Positions 24,548 through 33,014 of a stretch of DNA of 64,000 bases are shown here, in pieces. The stretch covers positions 2,554,935-2,618,934 of the forward strand of contig NZ_CP096115.1 of assembly GCF_024662215.1 (NCBI RefSeq). Reading direction: 5' to 3'. The DNA is from Methanoplanus endosymbiosus (lineage in GTDB: Archaea; Halobacteriota; Methanomicrobia; Methanomicrobiales; Methanomicrobiaceae). Position numbers and translations under genes: made by a program. Below the pieces are notes generated by a model that did no database searches, was not told the DNA's origin, and saw nothing but the letters and a program-made list of their open reading frames with translations. Within the stretch, counting starts at the first letter, position 1. Each line of letters starts with the position of its first letter.

Positions 24548-25978
24548 ATGACTGATATAAGTAATTCTGAAGGACTGTGCGGCAGTTTAAGGGAGTTCAG
24601 ACGGATCGGGGTAGTCTCCCCCGGAAGAATGAGGGCGGTTGATAAAAATGCCATGGCACTTGGTGTGCCTGGTCTCTCTCTTATGGAGAGTGCCGGAAAG
24701 AGCCTTGCCGGGGTTGTTATGGAATACGATCCCGAAAAAGTGCTGATCCTCTGCGGCAGCGGGAATAATGGGGGGGATGGTTTTGTGGCCGCACGATATC
24801 TCCAGCATCTCTGCGATGTAGATCTGCTGTATTACAGTTCCGGAAATATGACTCCGGATGCAGAGGCCAACTTAAAGGCGCTCGCATACTGTGGTGTGTC
24901 TGTTCACAGGATCAGATGCCCCGGAGATCTGATCCCGGCTGAGTCTCTCTTTGCAAAAGCCGATGTTATTGTCGATGCAATACTTGGTACAGGTGCGAGA
25001 AAGGGCCTTAGTGAGCCTTATCTATCAATGGTCAGGCTGGCGGATTCGGTGGGTGCAGTTAATATCTCTGCCGATGTTCCGACTGAAGGGTTTAATGCTG
25101 ACCGGATAATCGGGTTTCACCTGCCCAAAAGCGCTGAATCAGAATGTGTAAATATAGGCATCCCGCTTGATGCCGAAATATTCACAGGTCCTGGTGATCT
25201 GACTCTGATTCCTGCGAAGAAGAGCAGTGCACATAAAGGTGCAGGCGGGAATGTGCTGGTGATCGGCGGCGGGCCGTACCAGGGTGCGCCGTACCTTGCG
25301 GCGCTATCTGCTCTGAGGGGCGGGGCTGACATTGTCCGTGTCGCAAGCCCCTGCATGATGCAGTATCCTGATCTCATTGTCAGGCCGTTGGGCGGCGGGG
25401 TAATTTCAGGGGAGCATACCGAAGAACTGATCTCCCTTGGTGAAAAATCGGACTGCGTTATCTGCGGCTGTGGGCTTGGTGATAAGAGCCACGATATAAT
25501 CCGGGAGATTGCGCCGTACTTCAGAAAAGTTGTCTTTGATGCCGATGCCTTACATCTCCCGCTGCCTCTGGGCGCAGATACCATAATAACGCCCCATGCC
25601 GGTGAATTTCAGCGGATTTCCGGTCATATCCCTCCGCAGGACCTCTATTCCAGGGCAGTTTCAGTCCGGGATTTTGCCGGAGGTGCAAAGGGCAGACTTA
25701 CAGTCCTTCTAAAGGGCGCGACTGATGTCATCTCTGACGGCGATTCTGTCCGTTTCAGCCGGACCGGCTCTCCGGCTATGACAAAGGGCGGCACGGGTGA
25801 CGTGCTTGCCGGGCTTACAGGCGCTCTCTTCAGCCGTATGGATGCCTTTGACGCGGCATCTGTTTCGGCGTGGATTAACGGAATGGCGGGTGAGGTAGTG
25901 GCCGGACTATATCAAAACGGACTTTTAGCATCGGATATTATTGATAAAATACCGGAAATAATGAATATGGAGATTTAA
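24548..25978 (+). CDS. nnr: Bifunctional NAD(P)H-hydrate epimerase / ADP-dependent dehydratase
   Basis: A protein of about 476 residues that repairs hydrated NAD(P)H. The N-terminal epimerase domain has 'VLILCGSGNNGGDGFVAARY'. The C-terminal ribokinase-like dehydratase domain has 'NVLVIGGGPYQGAPYLAALS', 'IITPHAGEFQRISG' and 'MTKGGTGDVLAGLTGALFSR'. I chose ATG 24548 because GGAG lies five bases upstream; an earlier start at 24509 is not needed by homology. The gene is followed after three bases by moaC, so both are one operon. Confidence 0.92.
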   Translation: MTDISNSEGLCGSLREFRRIGVVSPGRMRAVDKNAMALGVPGLSLMESAGKSLAGVVMEYDPEKVLILCGSGNNGGDGFVAARYLQHLCDVDLLYYSSGNMTPDAEANLKALAYCGVSVHRIRCPGDLIPAESLFAKADVIVDAILGTGARKGLSEPYLSMVRLADSVGAVNISADVPTEGFNADRIIGFHLPKSAESECVNIGIPLDAEIFTGPGDLTLIPAKKSSAHKGAGGNVLVIGGGPYQGAPYLAALSALRGGADIVRVASPCMMQYPDLIVRPLGGGVISGEHTEELISLGEKSDCVICGCGLGDKSHDIIREIAPYFRKVVFDADALHLPLPLGADTIITPHAGEFQRISGHIPPQDLYSRAVSVRDFAGGAKGRLTVLLKGATDVISDGDSVRFSRTGSPAMTKGGTGDVLAGLTGALFSRMDAFDAASVSAWINGMAGEVVAGLYQNGLLASDIIDKIPEIMNMEI

Positions 25979-25981
25979 ACT

Positions 25982-26449
25982 ATGCCTGAATTTACACACA
26001 TAGAAAACGATCGTGCAAGCATGGTCGATATATCAGAGAAGAAGGACGTATCAAGGCAGGCTACAGCCGGCGGCAGGATCTACCTCCGTCCTGAAACGCT
26101 TGATGCGATAAAGAACGGCGCTGTTATCAAGGGCAATGTCCTTTCCACAGCAAGGGTTGCCGGTATTATGGCGGCCAAGCATACCTCAACACTTATTCCT
26201 ATGTGCCACCCGATTCCTGTAAGTTCAGTCTCAATTGACTTTGAATTTGGTGAGGAGAACTGTATTGAGGCGAAGTGCACTGCAAAGACTTTTGGGAGTA
26301 CGGGCATTGAGATGGAAGCGCTCACCGGAGTTTCGGTTGCGCTCCTCACGGTGTGGGATATGGTAAAGTCGGCCGAGAAAGACGAAAACGGCCAGTATCC
26401 TGAAACCGGAATTGAGGATGTTCACGTAATTGAGAAAATTAAGGGATAG
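25982..26449 (+). CDS. moaC: Cyclic pyranopterin monophosphate synthase MoaC
   Basis: A 155-residue enzyme of molybdopterin synthesis. The family motifs 'KHTSTLIPMCHPIPVSSVS' and 'GIEMEALTGVSVALLTVWDM' are complete, including the catalytic Lys in 'DMVKSAEKDE'. The start 'MPEFTHIENDRASMVDIS' is normal. It supports the molybdenum or tungsten cofactor of formate dehydrogenase, which is encoded further right. It starts three bases after nnr. Confidence 0.96.
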   Translation: MPEFTHIENDRASMVDISEKKDVSRQATAGGRIYLRPETLDAIKNGAVIKGNVLSTARVAGIMAAKHTSTLIPMCHPIPVSSVSIDFEFGEENCIEAKCTAKTFGSTGIEMEALTGVSVALLTVWDMVKSAEKDENGQYPETGIEDVHVIEKIKG

Positions 26450-26653
26450 GCTGCCCGGAGAATATCTTCAGATCTGATGATGTCTCATCTGATATTATTC
26501 TCTTTTTCAGGCAGAAACCTATTTCTGATACAGCAATCTGCCCATCACTTTAATACTGTCCCGGACAAACTTGTAAAGAACTGTTGGATTAGTCCCATCA
26601 GGAGAAAGGGATGTGGCCCATTATAATGGGCTGAACCTTCAAGGTGATGACAA

Positions 26654-27244
26654 ATGTCAAAATCTATGTATTCATACGTTCGTGACGCATGGAAGCGTCC
26701 GGACAAATCGGAAGTTAAAGATCTTCTCTGGCACAGGATGCAGGACTGGCGCAGAGAAGGCAGCATCGTTCGTATTAACCGCCCAACCAGGATTGACCGT
26801 GCACGCACACTCGGATACCGTGCAAAGCAGGGTATCATTGTGGTCCGTGTAAAGGTACGCCGTGGTGGCCGCAGAGTTCCACGTTACATCCGCGGAAGAC
26901 GCAGTAACCGTATGGGTATGCGCCGCCGCACTGCCGGAAAGAGCATTCAGAGAATTGCTGAAGAGCGTGCATCAGTCCGGTATGTCAACATGGAAGTTCT
27001 CAACTCCTACTGGGTAGGTCAGGACGGAAGAGCAAAGTGGTATGAAGTCATTCTTGTTGACGGACATCACCCGGCAATCAAAAACGACTCACATCTCTCA
27101 TGGATGGCAGATTCTGTCCACAGGGGACGTGCTGAGCGTGGTCTGACCAGTGCCGGTGTTAAGGGACGTGGAATGGGTAAAAGAGGCAAGGGAACTGAAA
27201 AGACCCGACCAAGTATCCGTTCCAATGAGAACAAAGGGAAATAA
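26654..27244 (+). CDS. rpl15e: Large-subunit ribosomal protein L15e
   Basis: A 196-residue very basic protein with the L15e start '[20 protein letters not shown]', '[20 protein letters not shown]' and '[20 protein letters not shown]'. A site AAGGTGATG lies just before the ATG. It begins the proteasome/RNase P superoperon. A promoter should lie in 26450-26650, where I see no gene. Confidence 0.97.
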   Translation: MSKSMYSYVRDAWKRPDKSEVKDLLWHRMQDWRREGSIVRINRPTRIDRARTLGYRAKQGIIVVRVKVRRGGRRVPRYIRGRRSNRMGMRRRTAGKSIQRIAEERASVRYVNMEVLNSYWVGQDGRAKWYEVILVDGHHPAIKNDSHLSWMADSVHRGRAERGLTSAGVKGRGMGKRGKGTEKTRPSIRSNENKGK

Positions 27245-27274
27245 TTTTTTCTTTTTTTAAGGATCTCTTATTGT

Positions 27275-27922
27275 ATGTTATATTCCGACGCCTGCGTATA
27301 TCCGTACCCTTCCGGAGACACAACCATTCGCAGGCTGGCGCTTGAGGCCCGTTATCTTGGGTACGGGCGTGTGGTCTGTATTGGCTGTGAGACTTCCGGT
27401 GAGTATTATGGCGTATCTGTTCTGAAAGGCTGTCTTATCCATTCTTCCGGGTTTAACGACTTCCGGAAAATCCTGAAGAAGGAGTGCAGGGGTTCTGATG
27501 TCATTGCCGCATATGCCGGTGATGCCTCTTTTAACCGGTCAGTTATCTCATCCGGAAAGGTCAATATTTTAAAAGGAATTGAGAGATGCGACAGGAGAGC
27601 TTTTGATGATGTATCTGCAAGATATGCTGCTGATAAGGGAGTGGCGATGGATATTGATCTCTCTGCAATAATCAGCAAATCCGGGTACCTGAGGCAGAAG
27701 GCACTGACTGTGTATGGAGATATTCTGAAATTTTCACGGAAGTACGGCTTTATGCTGACGATCTCCTCCGGTGCACGGTCATATCCGGAGATGAAAGGTA
27801 TCCGGGAAGTGGAGAATATCTGTTCACTCTTTGGGATGTCTCCGGATGAGGTGAGGCGGTCCCTTACGTCCATTGAACGGATTTTAAATCCGCCGGAGAA
27901 TGTAGAGGTGATCTCAGTATGA
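27275..27922 (+). CDS. rnp3: Ribonuclease P protein component 3 (Rpp30)
   Basis: A 215-residue TIM-barrel-like protein of archaeal RNase P. Its order in the superoperon, start 'MLYSDACVYPYPSGDTTIRR' and the C-terminal part 'RSYPEMKGIREVENICSLFG' match Rpp30. It is a protein subunit for 5' processing of tRNA and pairs with Pop5. Overlaps the next gene by four bases (ATGA). Confidence 0.88.
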   Translation: MLYSDACVYPYPSGDTTIRRLALEARYLGYGRVVCIGCETSGEYYGVSVLKGCLIHSSGFNDFRKILKKECRGSDVIAAYAGDASFNRSVISSGKVNILKGIERCDRRAFDDVSARYAADKGVAMDIDLSAIISKSGYLRQKALTVYGDILKFSRKYGFMLTISSGARSYPEMKGIREVENICSLFGMSPDEVRRSLTSIERILNPPENVEVISV

Positions 27923-28413
27923 AACCTGTTCCTCCGACTATGAGGGAGAAGAAGAGATATATTCTTGCAAGAGTTGTGCCCCATGGCATAATTCCGGATG
28001 GCAAAGCCGTCTATTATCTCCTCCAGGAGACTCTGGCGGGACTCTTCGGGGACGTTGGGGCTGCGGAGATCAATATGTCGGTTGTCTCTTCTGAAGGTAG
28101 CTATATTATTGTAAAATGCCGCAGAGGGATGGAAATAAAGCTTGAGACTGCACTGTCGTTCGTCACCGGAGATTCGGGCGGAGCCTTTGCATTAAGACCT
28201 GTTTTTGTCTCCGGAACGATTGCTGCCCTTAAGAGAAAGATACCTGTGTCTCTTCCTCCGGGAAAAGAGGGTGATGTTACAGTCGGCGGTGAGGAGTACG
28301 GATATTCTTTCCGTTCACAGGAAAAGGTTGATTTACATCAAAAAGGAATTAAACACCAGAAGATATTGTATTTTACAAGAGAAGATATTGAGGAGATATT
28401 ATGCAGCCAATGA
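27919..28413 (+). CDS. rnp2: Ribonuclease P protein component 2 (Pop5)
   Basis: A 164-residue Pop5/Rpp14 protein. The start 'MKPVPPTMREKKRYILARVV' is characteristic, and 'SEGSYIIVKCRRGMEIKLET' is the RNA-binding fold. It has a C-terminal extension of about 40 residues ('GEEYGYSFRSQEKVDLHQKG') compared with short homologues. It overlaps rnp3 by four bases and psmA by 13. Confidence 0.88.
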   Translation: MKPVPPTMREKKRYILARVVPHGIIPDGKAVYYLLQETLAGLFGDVGAAEINMSVVSSEGSYIIVKCRRGMEIKLETALSFVTGDSGGAFALRPVFVSGTIAALKRKIPVSLPPGKEGDVTVGGEEYGYSFRSQEKVDLHQKGIKHQKILYFTREDIEEILCSQ

Positions 28414-29162
28414 ATGCTCAGATGGGTGGATATGACAGGGCAATTACTGTTTTCAGCCCTGACGGAAGGTTATATCAGGTAGAATATGCACGTGAGGCAG
28501 TTAAGAGAGGAACGACTGCTGTGGGTGTCAAATGCTCGGACGGAATCGTACTTATTGTTGACAAGAGAATAAGCTCAAAACTTCTTGAACAGTCTTCAAT
28601 TGAGAAGATTTTCATGATAGATGAGCATATTGCGGTTGCTTCATCGGGACTTGTCGGCGATGCAAGGGCGCTTGTTGACAGGGCAAGAGTTGAATCACAG
28701 ATCAACCGTGTGACATATAACGAATCCATTGACATTGAGACCCTGTCAAAGAAGCTCTGCGATCATATGCAGACACTTACACAGTACGGCGGCGCAAGGC
28801 CGTATGGTACTGCGCTTCTTATTGCAGGCATCAGTGAGGACACTCCAAGGCTTTTTGAGACTGATCCTTCAGGCACTCTCCTTGAGTACAAGGCAACGGC
28901 AATCGGAACCGGACGTCCGGCAGTGATGAAGGTCTTTGAAGATGACTATGATGAGTCAATGACTATTGAGAATGCAATTCCTATGGGCCTTAAGGCGCTT
29001 CATGCCGCAACCGAGGGCCGTTTTGATGTCAATAATGTTGAGATCGGTGTTGTAAGGCTTGAAAATCAGCTCTTTGAGAAGATGGCCAAGGAAGATGTAA
29101 AAATTTATGTTGATGAATTTGAGGCATCTATAGCATCTTCTGAAGAAGAAGCTGAGGAGTGA
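28401..29162 (+). CDS. psmA: 20S proteasome alpha subunit
   Basis: A 253-residue subunit of the outer rings of the archaeal proteasome. The N-terminal signature 'GYDRAITVFSPDGRLYQVE' controls the gate; the later 'TAVGVKCSDGIVLIVDKRIS' and 'ARPYGTALLIAGI' are alpha-type motifs, and the C-terminus is acidic. It lacks the N-terminal Thr of beta subunits. Start ATG 28401 or 28410 are both possible. The gene lies between the RNase P and SBDS genes, as in other euryarchaea. Confidence 0.97.
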   Translation: MQPMNAQMGGYDRAITVFSPDGRLYQVEYAREAVKRGTTAVGVKCSDGIVLIVDKRISSKLLEQSSIEKIFMIDEHIAVASSGLVGDARALVDRARVESQINRVTYNESIDIETLSKKLCDHMQTLTQYGGARPYGTALLIAGISEDTPRLFETDPSGTLLEYKATAIGTGRPAVMKVFEDDYDESMTIENAIPMGLKALHAATEGRFDVNNVEIGVVRLENQLFEKMAKEDVKIYVDEFEASIASSEEEAEE

Positions 29163-29181
29163 TTTAAGGAGTAGTGATGAT

Positions 29182-29883
29182 ATGATCCCTCTTGATAAAG
29201 CAGTTGTGGCCAGGCTTGAGAGCTATGGTGAGAAGTTTGAAATCCTTGTTGATCCTGACCTTGTGGCAGATATCCGGCACGGAAATGATATTGATATTGA
29301 GGATGCAGTTGCTGCCCTTTTTATCTTTGAAAATTCGTCAAAGGCGGAGAAAGCCTCTGAAGATAATCTTAAGAAGGTCTTTGATTCTACAGATTTTGAA
29401 ACTGTTGCAAGAAGGATCATTCAGAAAGGTGAGATCCACCTTACAGCAGAGCAGAGAAAGCAGATGGTCGAGGATAAGAGAAGGCAGATCATCACTTTCA
29501 TCTCACGCAATGCAATAAATCCTCAGAATAAGCTTCCGCATCCACCCAAAAGAATTGAGATGGCTATGGAGGAGGTAAGAATTTCAGTTGACCCCTTTAA
29601 GCATCTCGATGAACAGGTGAAGAGTGTTGTCAAGGCCTTAAGGCCAATTCTTCCGATTAAATTTGCAGAGATTAAGTTTGCTGTAAAAGTCCCTGCCGAT
29701 TATGCGCCCAAAGCGTATGGTGAGATCTCCTCATCCACAACGGTTGAGAGGGATGAGTGGCAGAATGACGGATCGTGGGTATGCGTATGCACGATTCCGG
29801 CAGGAATTCAGGAAGAGTTCTATAATATGATTAACCGGCTGACAAAGGGCGATGGTGAGGTTAAGATCCTTGACCAGGTCTGA
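29182..29883 (+). CDS. Ribosome maturation protein SBDS
   Basis: A 233-residue protein with the three domains of the SBDS family. The N-terminal FYSH domain holds 'FEILVDPDLVADIRHGND', and the middle holds 'IIQKGEIHLTAEQRKQMVED' followed by 'RRQIITFISRNAINPQNKL' and 'PHPPKRIEMAMEEVRISVDP'. It helps release anti-association factor aIF6 from the large subunit. In most euryarchaea the exosome genes rrp4, rrp41 and rrp42 follow; here they are absent and the next gene is rpl37ae, 72 bases on. Confidence 0.95.
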   Translation: MIPLDKAVVARLESYGEKFEILVDPDLVADIRHGNDIDIEDAVAALFIFENSSKAEKASEDNLKKVFDSTDFETVARRIIQKGEIHLTAEQRKQMVEDKRRQIITFISRNAINPQNKLPHPPKRIEMAMEEVRISVDPFKHLDEQVKSVVKALRPILPIKFAEIKFAVKVPADYAPKAYGEISSSTTVERDEWQNDGSWVCVCTIPAGIQEEFYNMINRLTKGDGEVKILDQV

Positions 29884-29955
29884 AACCGATAATGTCAGTA
29901 TTAATAAGGTTGAAAGAGTAATATATACAGACCAAAATTTCAGGGAATTGTAAAT

Positions 29956-30246
29956 ATGGCTAAAGCAGGAAAACAAAGAGCAAAAGGAAGAATCAGTGGT
30001 AGTGCAGGTAGATTTGGACCAAGGTACGGCCGTTTCATCAGAAAGCGTGTCAACCAGATTGAGAAGATCTCAAAGGCAAAGCATGTCTGCCCGAAATGCG
30101 AAACCATTGCAGTAAAGCGCAAAGGAACAGGTATCTGGGAATGCCGCAAGTGCGGAAACAAATTCGCAGGCGGTGCATATGCTCCGCAGACACCTAACCT
30201 TAAAGTGGCACTCCGTACAATTGAGCGCTCACTGATTAAGGAATAA
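29956..30246 (+). CDS. rpl37ae: Large-subunit ribosomal protein L37Ae
   Basis: A 96-residue zinc-ribbon ribosomal protein. The two CxxC pairs are in '[20 protein letters not shown]' and '[16 protein letters not shown]'. The start '[20 protein letters not shown]' is basic. A TATA-like 'gagtaatatatacag' lies about 35 bases upstream, so this gene may have its own promoter as well as read-through from the operon. Confidence 0.97.
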   Translation: MAKAGKQRAKGRISGSAGRFGPRYGRFIRKRVNQIEKISKAKHVCPKCETIAVKRKGTGIWECRKCGNKFAGGAYAPQTPNLKVALRTIERSLIKE

Positions 30247-30261
30247 AGGTGCTGATATTAC

Positions 30262-30393
30262 ATGGCCGGATATAAGTGCGCCAGATGCAAGCAGAAGGTT
30301 GAGATCGACGTTAATGTCAGATGTCCCTACTGTGGTCACCGCATTCTCTTTAAGGAGCGCGGTGCAGCAATAAAGAAAATAAAAGCCAGATAA
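30262..30393 (+). CDS. rpoP: DNA-directed RNA polymerase subunit P (Rpo12)
   Basis: A 43-residue zinc-ribbon subunit of archaeal RNA polymerase. It reads '[18 protein letters not shown]' and '[16 protein letters not shown]', with the two CxxC pairs of the family. It lies 15 bases after rpl37ae. Its stop TAA overlaps the ATG of the next gene by one base. Confidence 0.96.
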   Translation: MAGYKCARCKQKVEIDVNVRCPYCGHRILFKERGAAIKKIKAR

Positions 30394-30794
30394 TGGAAGT
30401 TACTACCTCCCGGAAACCAAATCCGGGTATCAGGACTTTTTCAAAGGATCTTGCCTTCTCTCTCGGATGTCATTATACTCCGAGAGGGAAGTCAGGAATT
30501 GGCGATATAATTTCAATTGATGAAGACGTTTTGATTGTGTCAGGATCAGGACGAAATTTTTCAATAAATTTTTATTCGGATTCTGAACTGAAAGCAGAGA
30601 TCTTTTTCTCATCTATCAGTAAAGAGGTGAGGGAAGGGGAGCTTGTTTATGGAATCCGGACAGGTAATCGTGCCCTGTATGAGATTCTGAGTCCGCACAT
30701 GAATGTTGTGATCTCTGACTGCACAGAGTCCGGGCTGATTTTTGACGGTCCGCAGAGGAGGAAATATGTCCTTAAAATCAGAGATAGTTCATGA
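30393..30794 (+). CDS. Brix-domain (IMP4-like) rRNA maturation protein
   Basis: A 133-residue archaeal Brix protein. The start '[20 protein letters not shown]' is the typical 'TTSRKPS..TR' pattern, followed by 'SLGCHYTPRGKSGI'. It is related to the eukaryotic Imp4/Brx1 proteins of rRNA processing. It sits between rpoP and pcc1, as in many euryarchaea, and overlaps both. Confidence 0.88.
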   Translation: MEVTTSRKPNPGIRTFSKDLAFSLGCHYTPRGKSGIGDIISIDEDVLIVSGSGRNFSINFYSDSELKAEIFFSSISKEVREGELVYGIRTGNRALYEILSPHMNVVISDCTESGLIFDGPQRRKYVLKIRDSS

Positions 30795-31023
30795 GGCGGT
30801 ATTCTCTTTTCAGACTTCTGATGCAGGTCTGATCTATGAATCTCTCCTGCCTGAAGCGGATGGCGAGTCCGGGAGATCTTTTTCAGAGGTTATTCTTGGT
30901 AGTGATACGGAAATACTTCTGAGGGTCTCTGCAAGGGATATACACGCTATGAGAGCGGCTCTTAATACATGGCTGAGACTAATTAATATTGCGAACGAGA
31001 TGAAAGAGGTAATTGATTCATGA
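30766..31023 (+). CDS. pcc1: KEOPS complex subunit Pcc1
   Basis: An 85-residue protein beginning 'MSLKSEIVHEAVFSFQTSDA' and ending with the typical helix 'DIHAMRAALNTWLRLINIAN'. Pcc1 is the dimerisation subunit of KEOPS, which makes t6A37 in tRNA. I chose ATG 30766 because GAGGAGG lies about five bases before it; this start lies inside the Brix gene (29-base overlap). The kae1/bud32 genes are not in this window. Confidence 0.9.
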   Translation: MSLKSEIVHEAVFSFQTSDAGLIYESLLPEADGESGRSFSEVILGSDTEILLRVSARDIHAMRAALNTWLRLINIANEMKEVIDS

Positions 31024-31379
31024 ATAATATTTCACCAAAGATGCAGAATCAGATTGCAATGCTCCAGCAGGTGCAGCAGCAGCTCCAGACAATCATGCAG
31101 CAGAAGATGAACTATGAGATGTCTGTAAAGGAAGCAAAGAAAGCTGAAGAGGAACTTAAGACTGTCTCCGATGATGCGGAAGTCTTTGTTATGGTAGGCT
31201 CTGTTATGATGCAGAAGGATAAGCCCAAAGTAACTGAGGATCTTGCTGACAAGGTTGAAACTCTGGAACTGAGGGTAAAATCACTTGAGAAGCAGGAGAA
31301 GGCCCTTCAGACAAAGTTTGAACAGCTTCAGGCACAGATTAAATCAGCATTTGAAGGCGGCCAGGAGATGGCCATCTGA
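31020..31379 (+). CDS. pfdB: Prefoldin beta subunit
   Basis: A 119-residue protein with two long coiled coils (about residues 8-50 and 75-115) joined by the beta-hairpin region 'DDAEVFVMVGSVMMQKDKP', as in beta prefoldins. Six subunits hold unfolded proteins for the thermosome. The ATG overlaps the pcc1 stop by four bases. It ends the superoperon. Confidence 0.95.
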   Translation: MNNISPKMQNQIAMLQQVQQQLQTIMQQKMNYEMSVKEAKKAEEELKTVSDDAEVFVMVGSVMMQKDKPKVTEDLADKVETLELRVKSLEKQEKALQTKFEQLQAQIKSAFEGGQEMAI

Positions 31380-31524
31380 ATATCTTTTTTTAATAATTTC
31401 ATTTCCGGAAAATCCGGTTTATCGTTGGTTTATCATTCACTCTCTCAGTTGCAACTCTGAATCTGCTTCAGATGCCGGGTAGTTTCTGCCATTATTTTCT
31501 GTCAGCCGGAGAATTATGTTTTCA

Positions 31525-31582
31525 TCTTTTTTTCTCTTTCCCTTTCCTTTTCTCTTCCCCCCTCCCTCCTCCTCTTCCTTTT
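31525..31582 (+). other. 58-nt uninterrupted pyrimidine tract
   Basis: From 31525 to 31582 the plus strand contains only C and T, first T-rich, then C-rich. It lies about 145 bases after the prefoldin gene. T-rich stretches on the coding strand end transcription in archaea, so this may terminate the superoperon transcript. A mirror or H-DNA structure is also possible but is not shown. The rest of 31380-32098 has no gene I can support apart from the tandem repeat. Confidence 0.7.
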
Positions 31583-31693
31583 ATCCTGTCAGGAAGGCCT
31601 TTTCAGTATTGTTTTTTATGAACTTTGGTGATTTTACAGCTTCTCCAGACGATGAAAGGGCGGCTCTCCTGTTGTTTCTGATCTATGTTTGTT

Positions 31694-31808
31694 ATTTACT
31701 GTTTCTCCGGGTCAAACTGTCCTGAAGGTGCTTTCTGATCTCTCTGTGGTTCCATTTACTGTTTCTCCGGGTCAAACTGTCCTGAAGGTGCTTTCTGATC
31801 TCTCTGTG
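31694..31808 (+). repeat. Two-copy tandem repeat, 60-bp period
   Basis: A 55-base sequence beginning ATTTACTGTTTCTCCGG and ending TCTCTCTGTG occurs at 31694-31748 and again, without change, at 31754-31808. The five-base spacer differs from what follows the second copy. The perfect identity shows a recent duplication. The frame across it is open on the plus strand, giving a 20-residue peptide repeat, but nothing suggests it is translated. Confidence 0.95.
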
Positions 31809-32098
31809 CTCATTTCATGGTGTGGGTGTCTGTTGCTGCACCTCAGTTTCTGCTCTTCCGGAAGTCTGTGCCGGACGGCCGGACTGTCTGTTGGTCATGA
31901 TCCCGTCTCTGCGCTTTTGGGTTTTTTGCGTTTTTCTCTGAAGATCTGATCCTGGTCAGTTCTGATAATTGAGTGGTTTATTTTTCAGTGTTCTCTCCAT
32001 AAATGGATTTATTTGTGATTTTTGTCGTGCTGTGCTCTTCTTTTGATAATTTTTGTTCTGAATTTCAGGCCGTTATTGTGTAGATCAAAAAAGAAACA

Positions 32099-32107
32099 TT
32101 TATATCT
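32099..32107 (+). promoter_or_regulatory. TATA box of tRNA-Tyr
   Basis: The sequence 'tttatatct' ends 30 bases before the mature 5' end of tRNA-Tyr, with a purine-rich element 'aaaaaagaaac' just before it, which fits an archaeal BRE/TATA pair. Confidence 0.6.
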
Positions 32108-32136
32108 GCGACAAGCCTATTTTGTAGAGCACAATG

Positions 32137-32247
32137 CCCGCCTTAACTCAGACTGGTAGAGTGCGCGGCTGTAGTTTGGTTTACTCTGACGAAAGGAGTA
32201 ACTGCGCGGTTACCGCGATGTCCCCGGTTCGAATCCGGGAGGCGGGA
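32137..32247 (+). tRNA. tRNA-Tyr (GTA) with a 37-nt intron
   Basis: The acceptor stem CCCGCCT pairs with AGGCGGG, with C1-G72 as in archaeal tRNA-Tyr, and the discriminator is A. The D stem is ACTC/GAGT. The anticodon stem CGCGG pairs with CCGCG and the loop is CTGTAG plus A after splicing, anticodon GTA. The intron at 32175-32211 lies after position 37, the canonical archaeal site. It folds into a hairpin TTTACTC...GAGTAA that should form the bulge-helix-bulge motif. The T arm is CCCGG-TTCGAAT-CCGGG. Confidence 0.95.
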
Positions 32248-32282
32248 CTCACCTTTTTGGTGAGTCAAAGAGTCTGAATTTT

Positions 32283-32355
32283 GCCCAGTTAGTGTAGTGG
32301 CCTATCATGCAGCCCTGTCACGGCTGCGACACGGATTCGAATTCCGTACTGGGCG
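32283..32355 (+). tRNA. tRNA-Asp (GTC), copy 1
   Basis: A 73-base tRNA gene. The acceptor GCCCAGT pairs with ACTGGGC, the anticodon stem CAGCC pairs with GGCTG around the loop CTGTCAC (anticodon GTC), and the T arm is ACGGATTCGAATTCCGT. The discriminator is G and no CCA is encoded. It follows tRNA-Tyr after 35 bases and is probably co-transcribed with it. Identical copies lie at 33015 and 34460. Confidence 0.95.
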
Positions 32356-32524
32356 TAACATCCTTTTTGTTTTTTTATCTTACTTATTATTATCCGGAAA
32401 GTTATCTTCTGTCAAATCTCCCGTTTTAAAAGCAGAATTACTGTCAGGCAGTTGGTGGATTATCTCATGAATATCTCTGAAAAATGAATTGTAAGTTTTT
32501 AACCAGGTTTTATTTGATCTTATC

Positions 32525-32803
32525 TCAGTTCTTCTTCTCTTTTTCCATGTATTCCTTTATCTTTTTATCTTCCCAGTTTTTATCGAGGATTTTCCGGTGA
32601 CCAAAGGTATTCCATGCGTGGATCAGGAGGCCTATTCCCCAGAAGAGGGTTATCCAGTAAAACCAGAGTGACTGAGGTGATGTAACCAGATTTATCAGGG
32701 CAAGTATGATATTTACGAGAATGTATGCAGAGAGGTGCGAGTAGAAACCTTTCAGCTCCTGTACCTTCTCCTTTGCGCGCCTGTATGATTCGTCATCTTC
32801 CAT
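32525..32803 (-). CDS. 2TM-domain protein
   Basis: A 92-residue protein with the 2TM domain: a basic N-terminal helix 'YRRAKEKVQELKGFYSHLSA', a first membrane helix 'YILVNIILALINLVTSP', a second 'WFYWITLFWGIGLLIHAW' and a basic tail 'FGHRKILDKNWEDKKIKEYM'. Small 2TM proteins are often joined to histidine kinases in bacteria; alone their role is unknown. It lies between two tRNA-Asp genes, on the opposite strand. Confidence 0.85.
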   Translation of the reverse strand: MEDDESYRRAKEKVQELKGFYSHLSAYILVNIILALINLVTSPQSLWFYWITLFWGIGLLIHAWNTFGHRKILDKNWEDKKIKEYMEKEKKN

Positions 32804-33014
32804 AATGCAGTATTCTTAGTTTTTATTATATTATACTGTCTGAAATTTCCGGTGATCTTTTTCAGTTCATTATTTGATTATTTATTCCTGAATGCTCCTT
32901 TATTTGTTATTTTGTCCGGGTTCATGCCCAAAATTTACCTGGATTGTTTCAAAGTCCGGATCAAAGCATTAAAATGTTTATTGAGATTATCTAATATGGT
33001 AAAATTACTTCAAT

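Noticed and set aside
31689-31949. Open frame of 86 codons across the 60-bp repeat
   Set aside because: No ribosome site, no homology and Cys/Leu-rich composition typical of non-coding T-rich DNA; the repeat keeps the frame open by chance because its period is a multiple of three.
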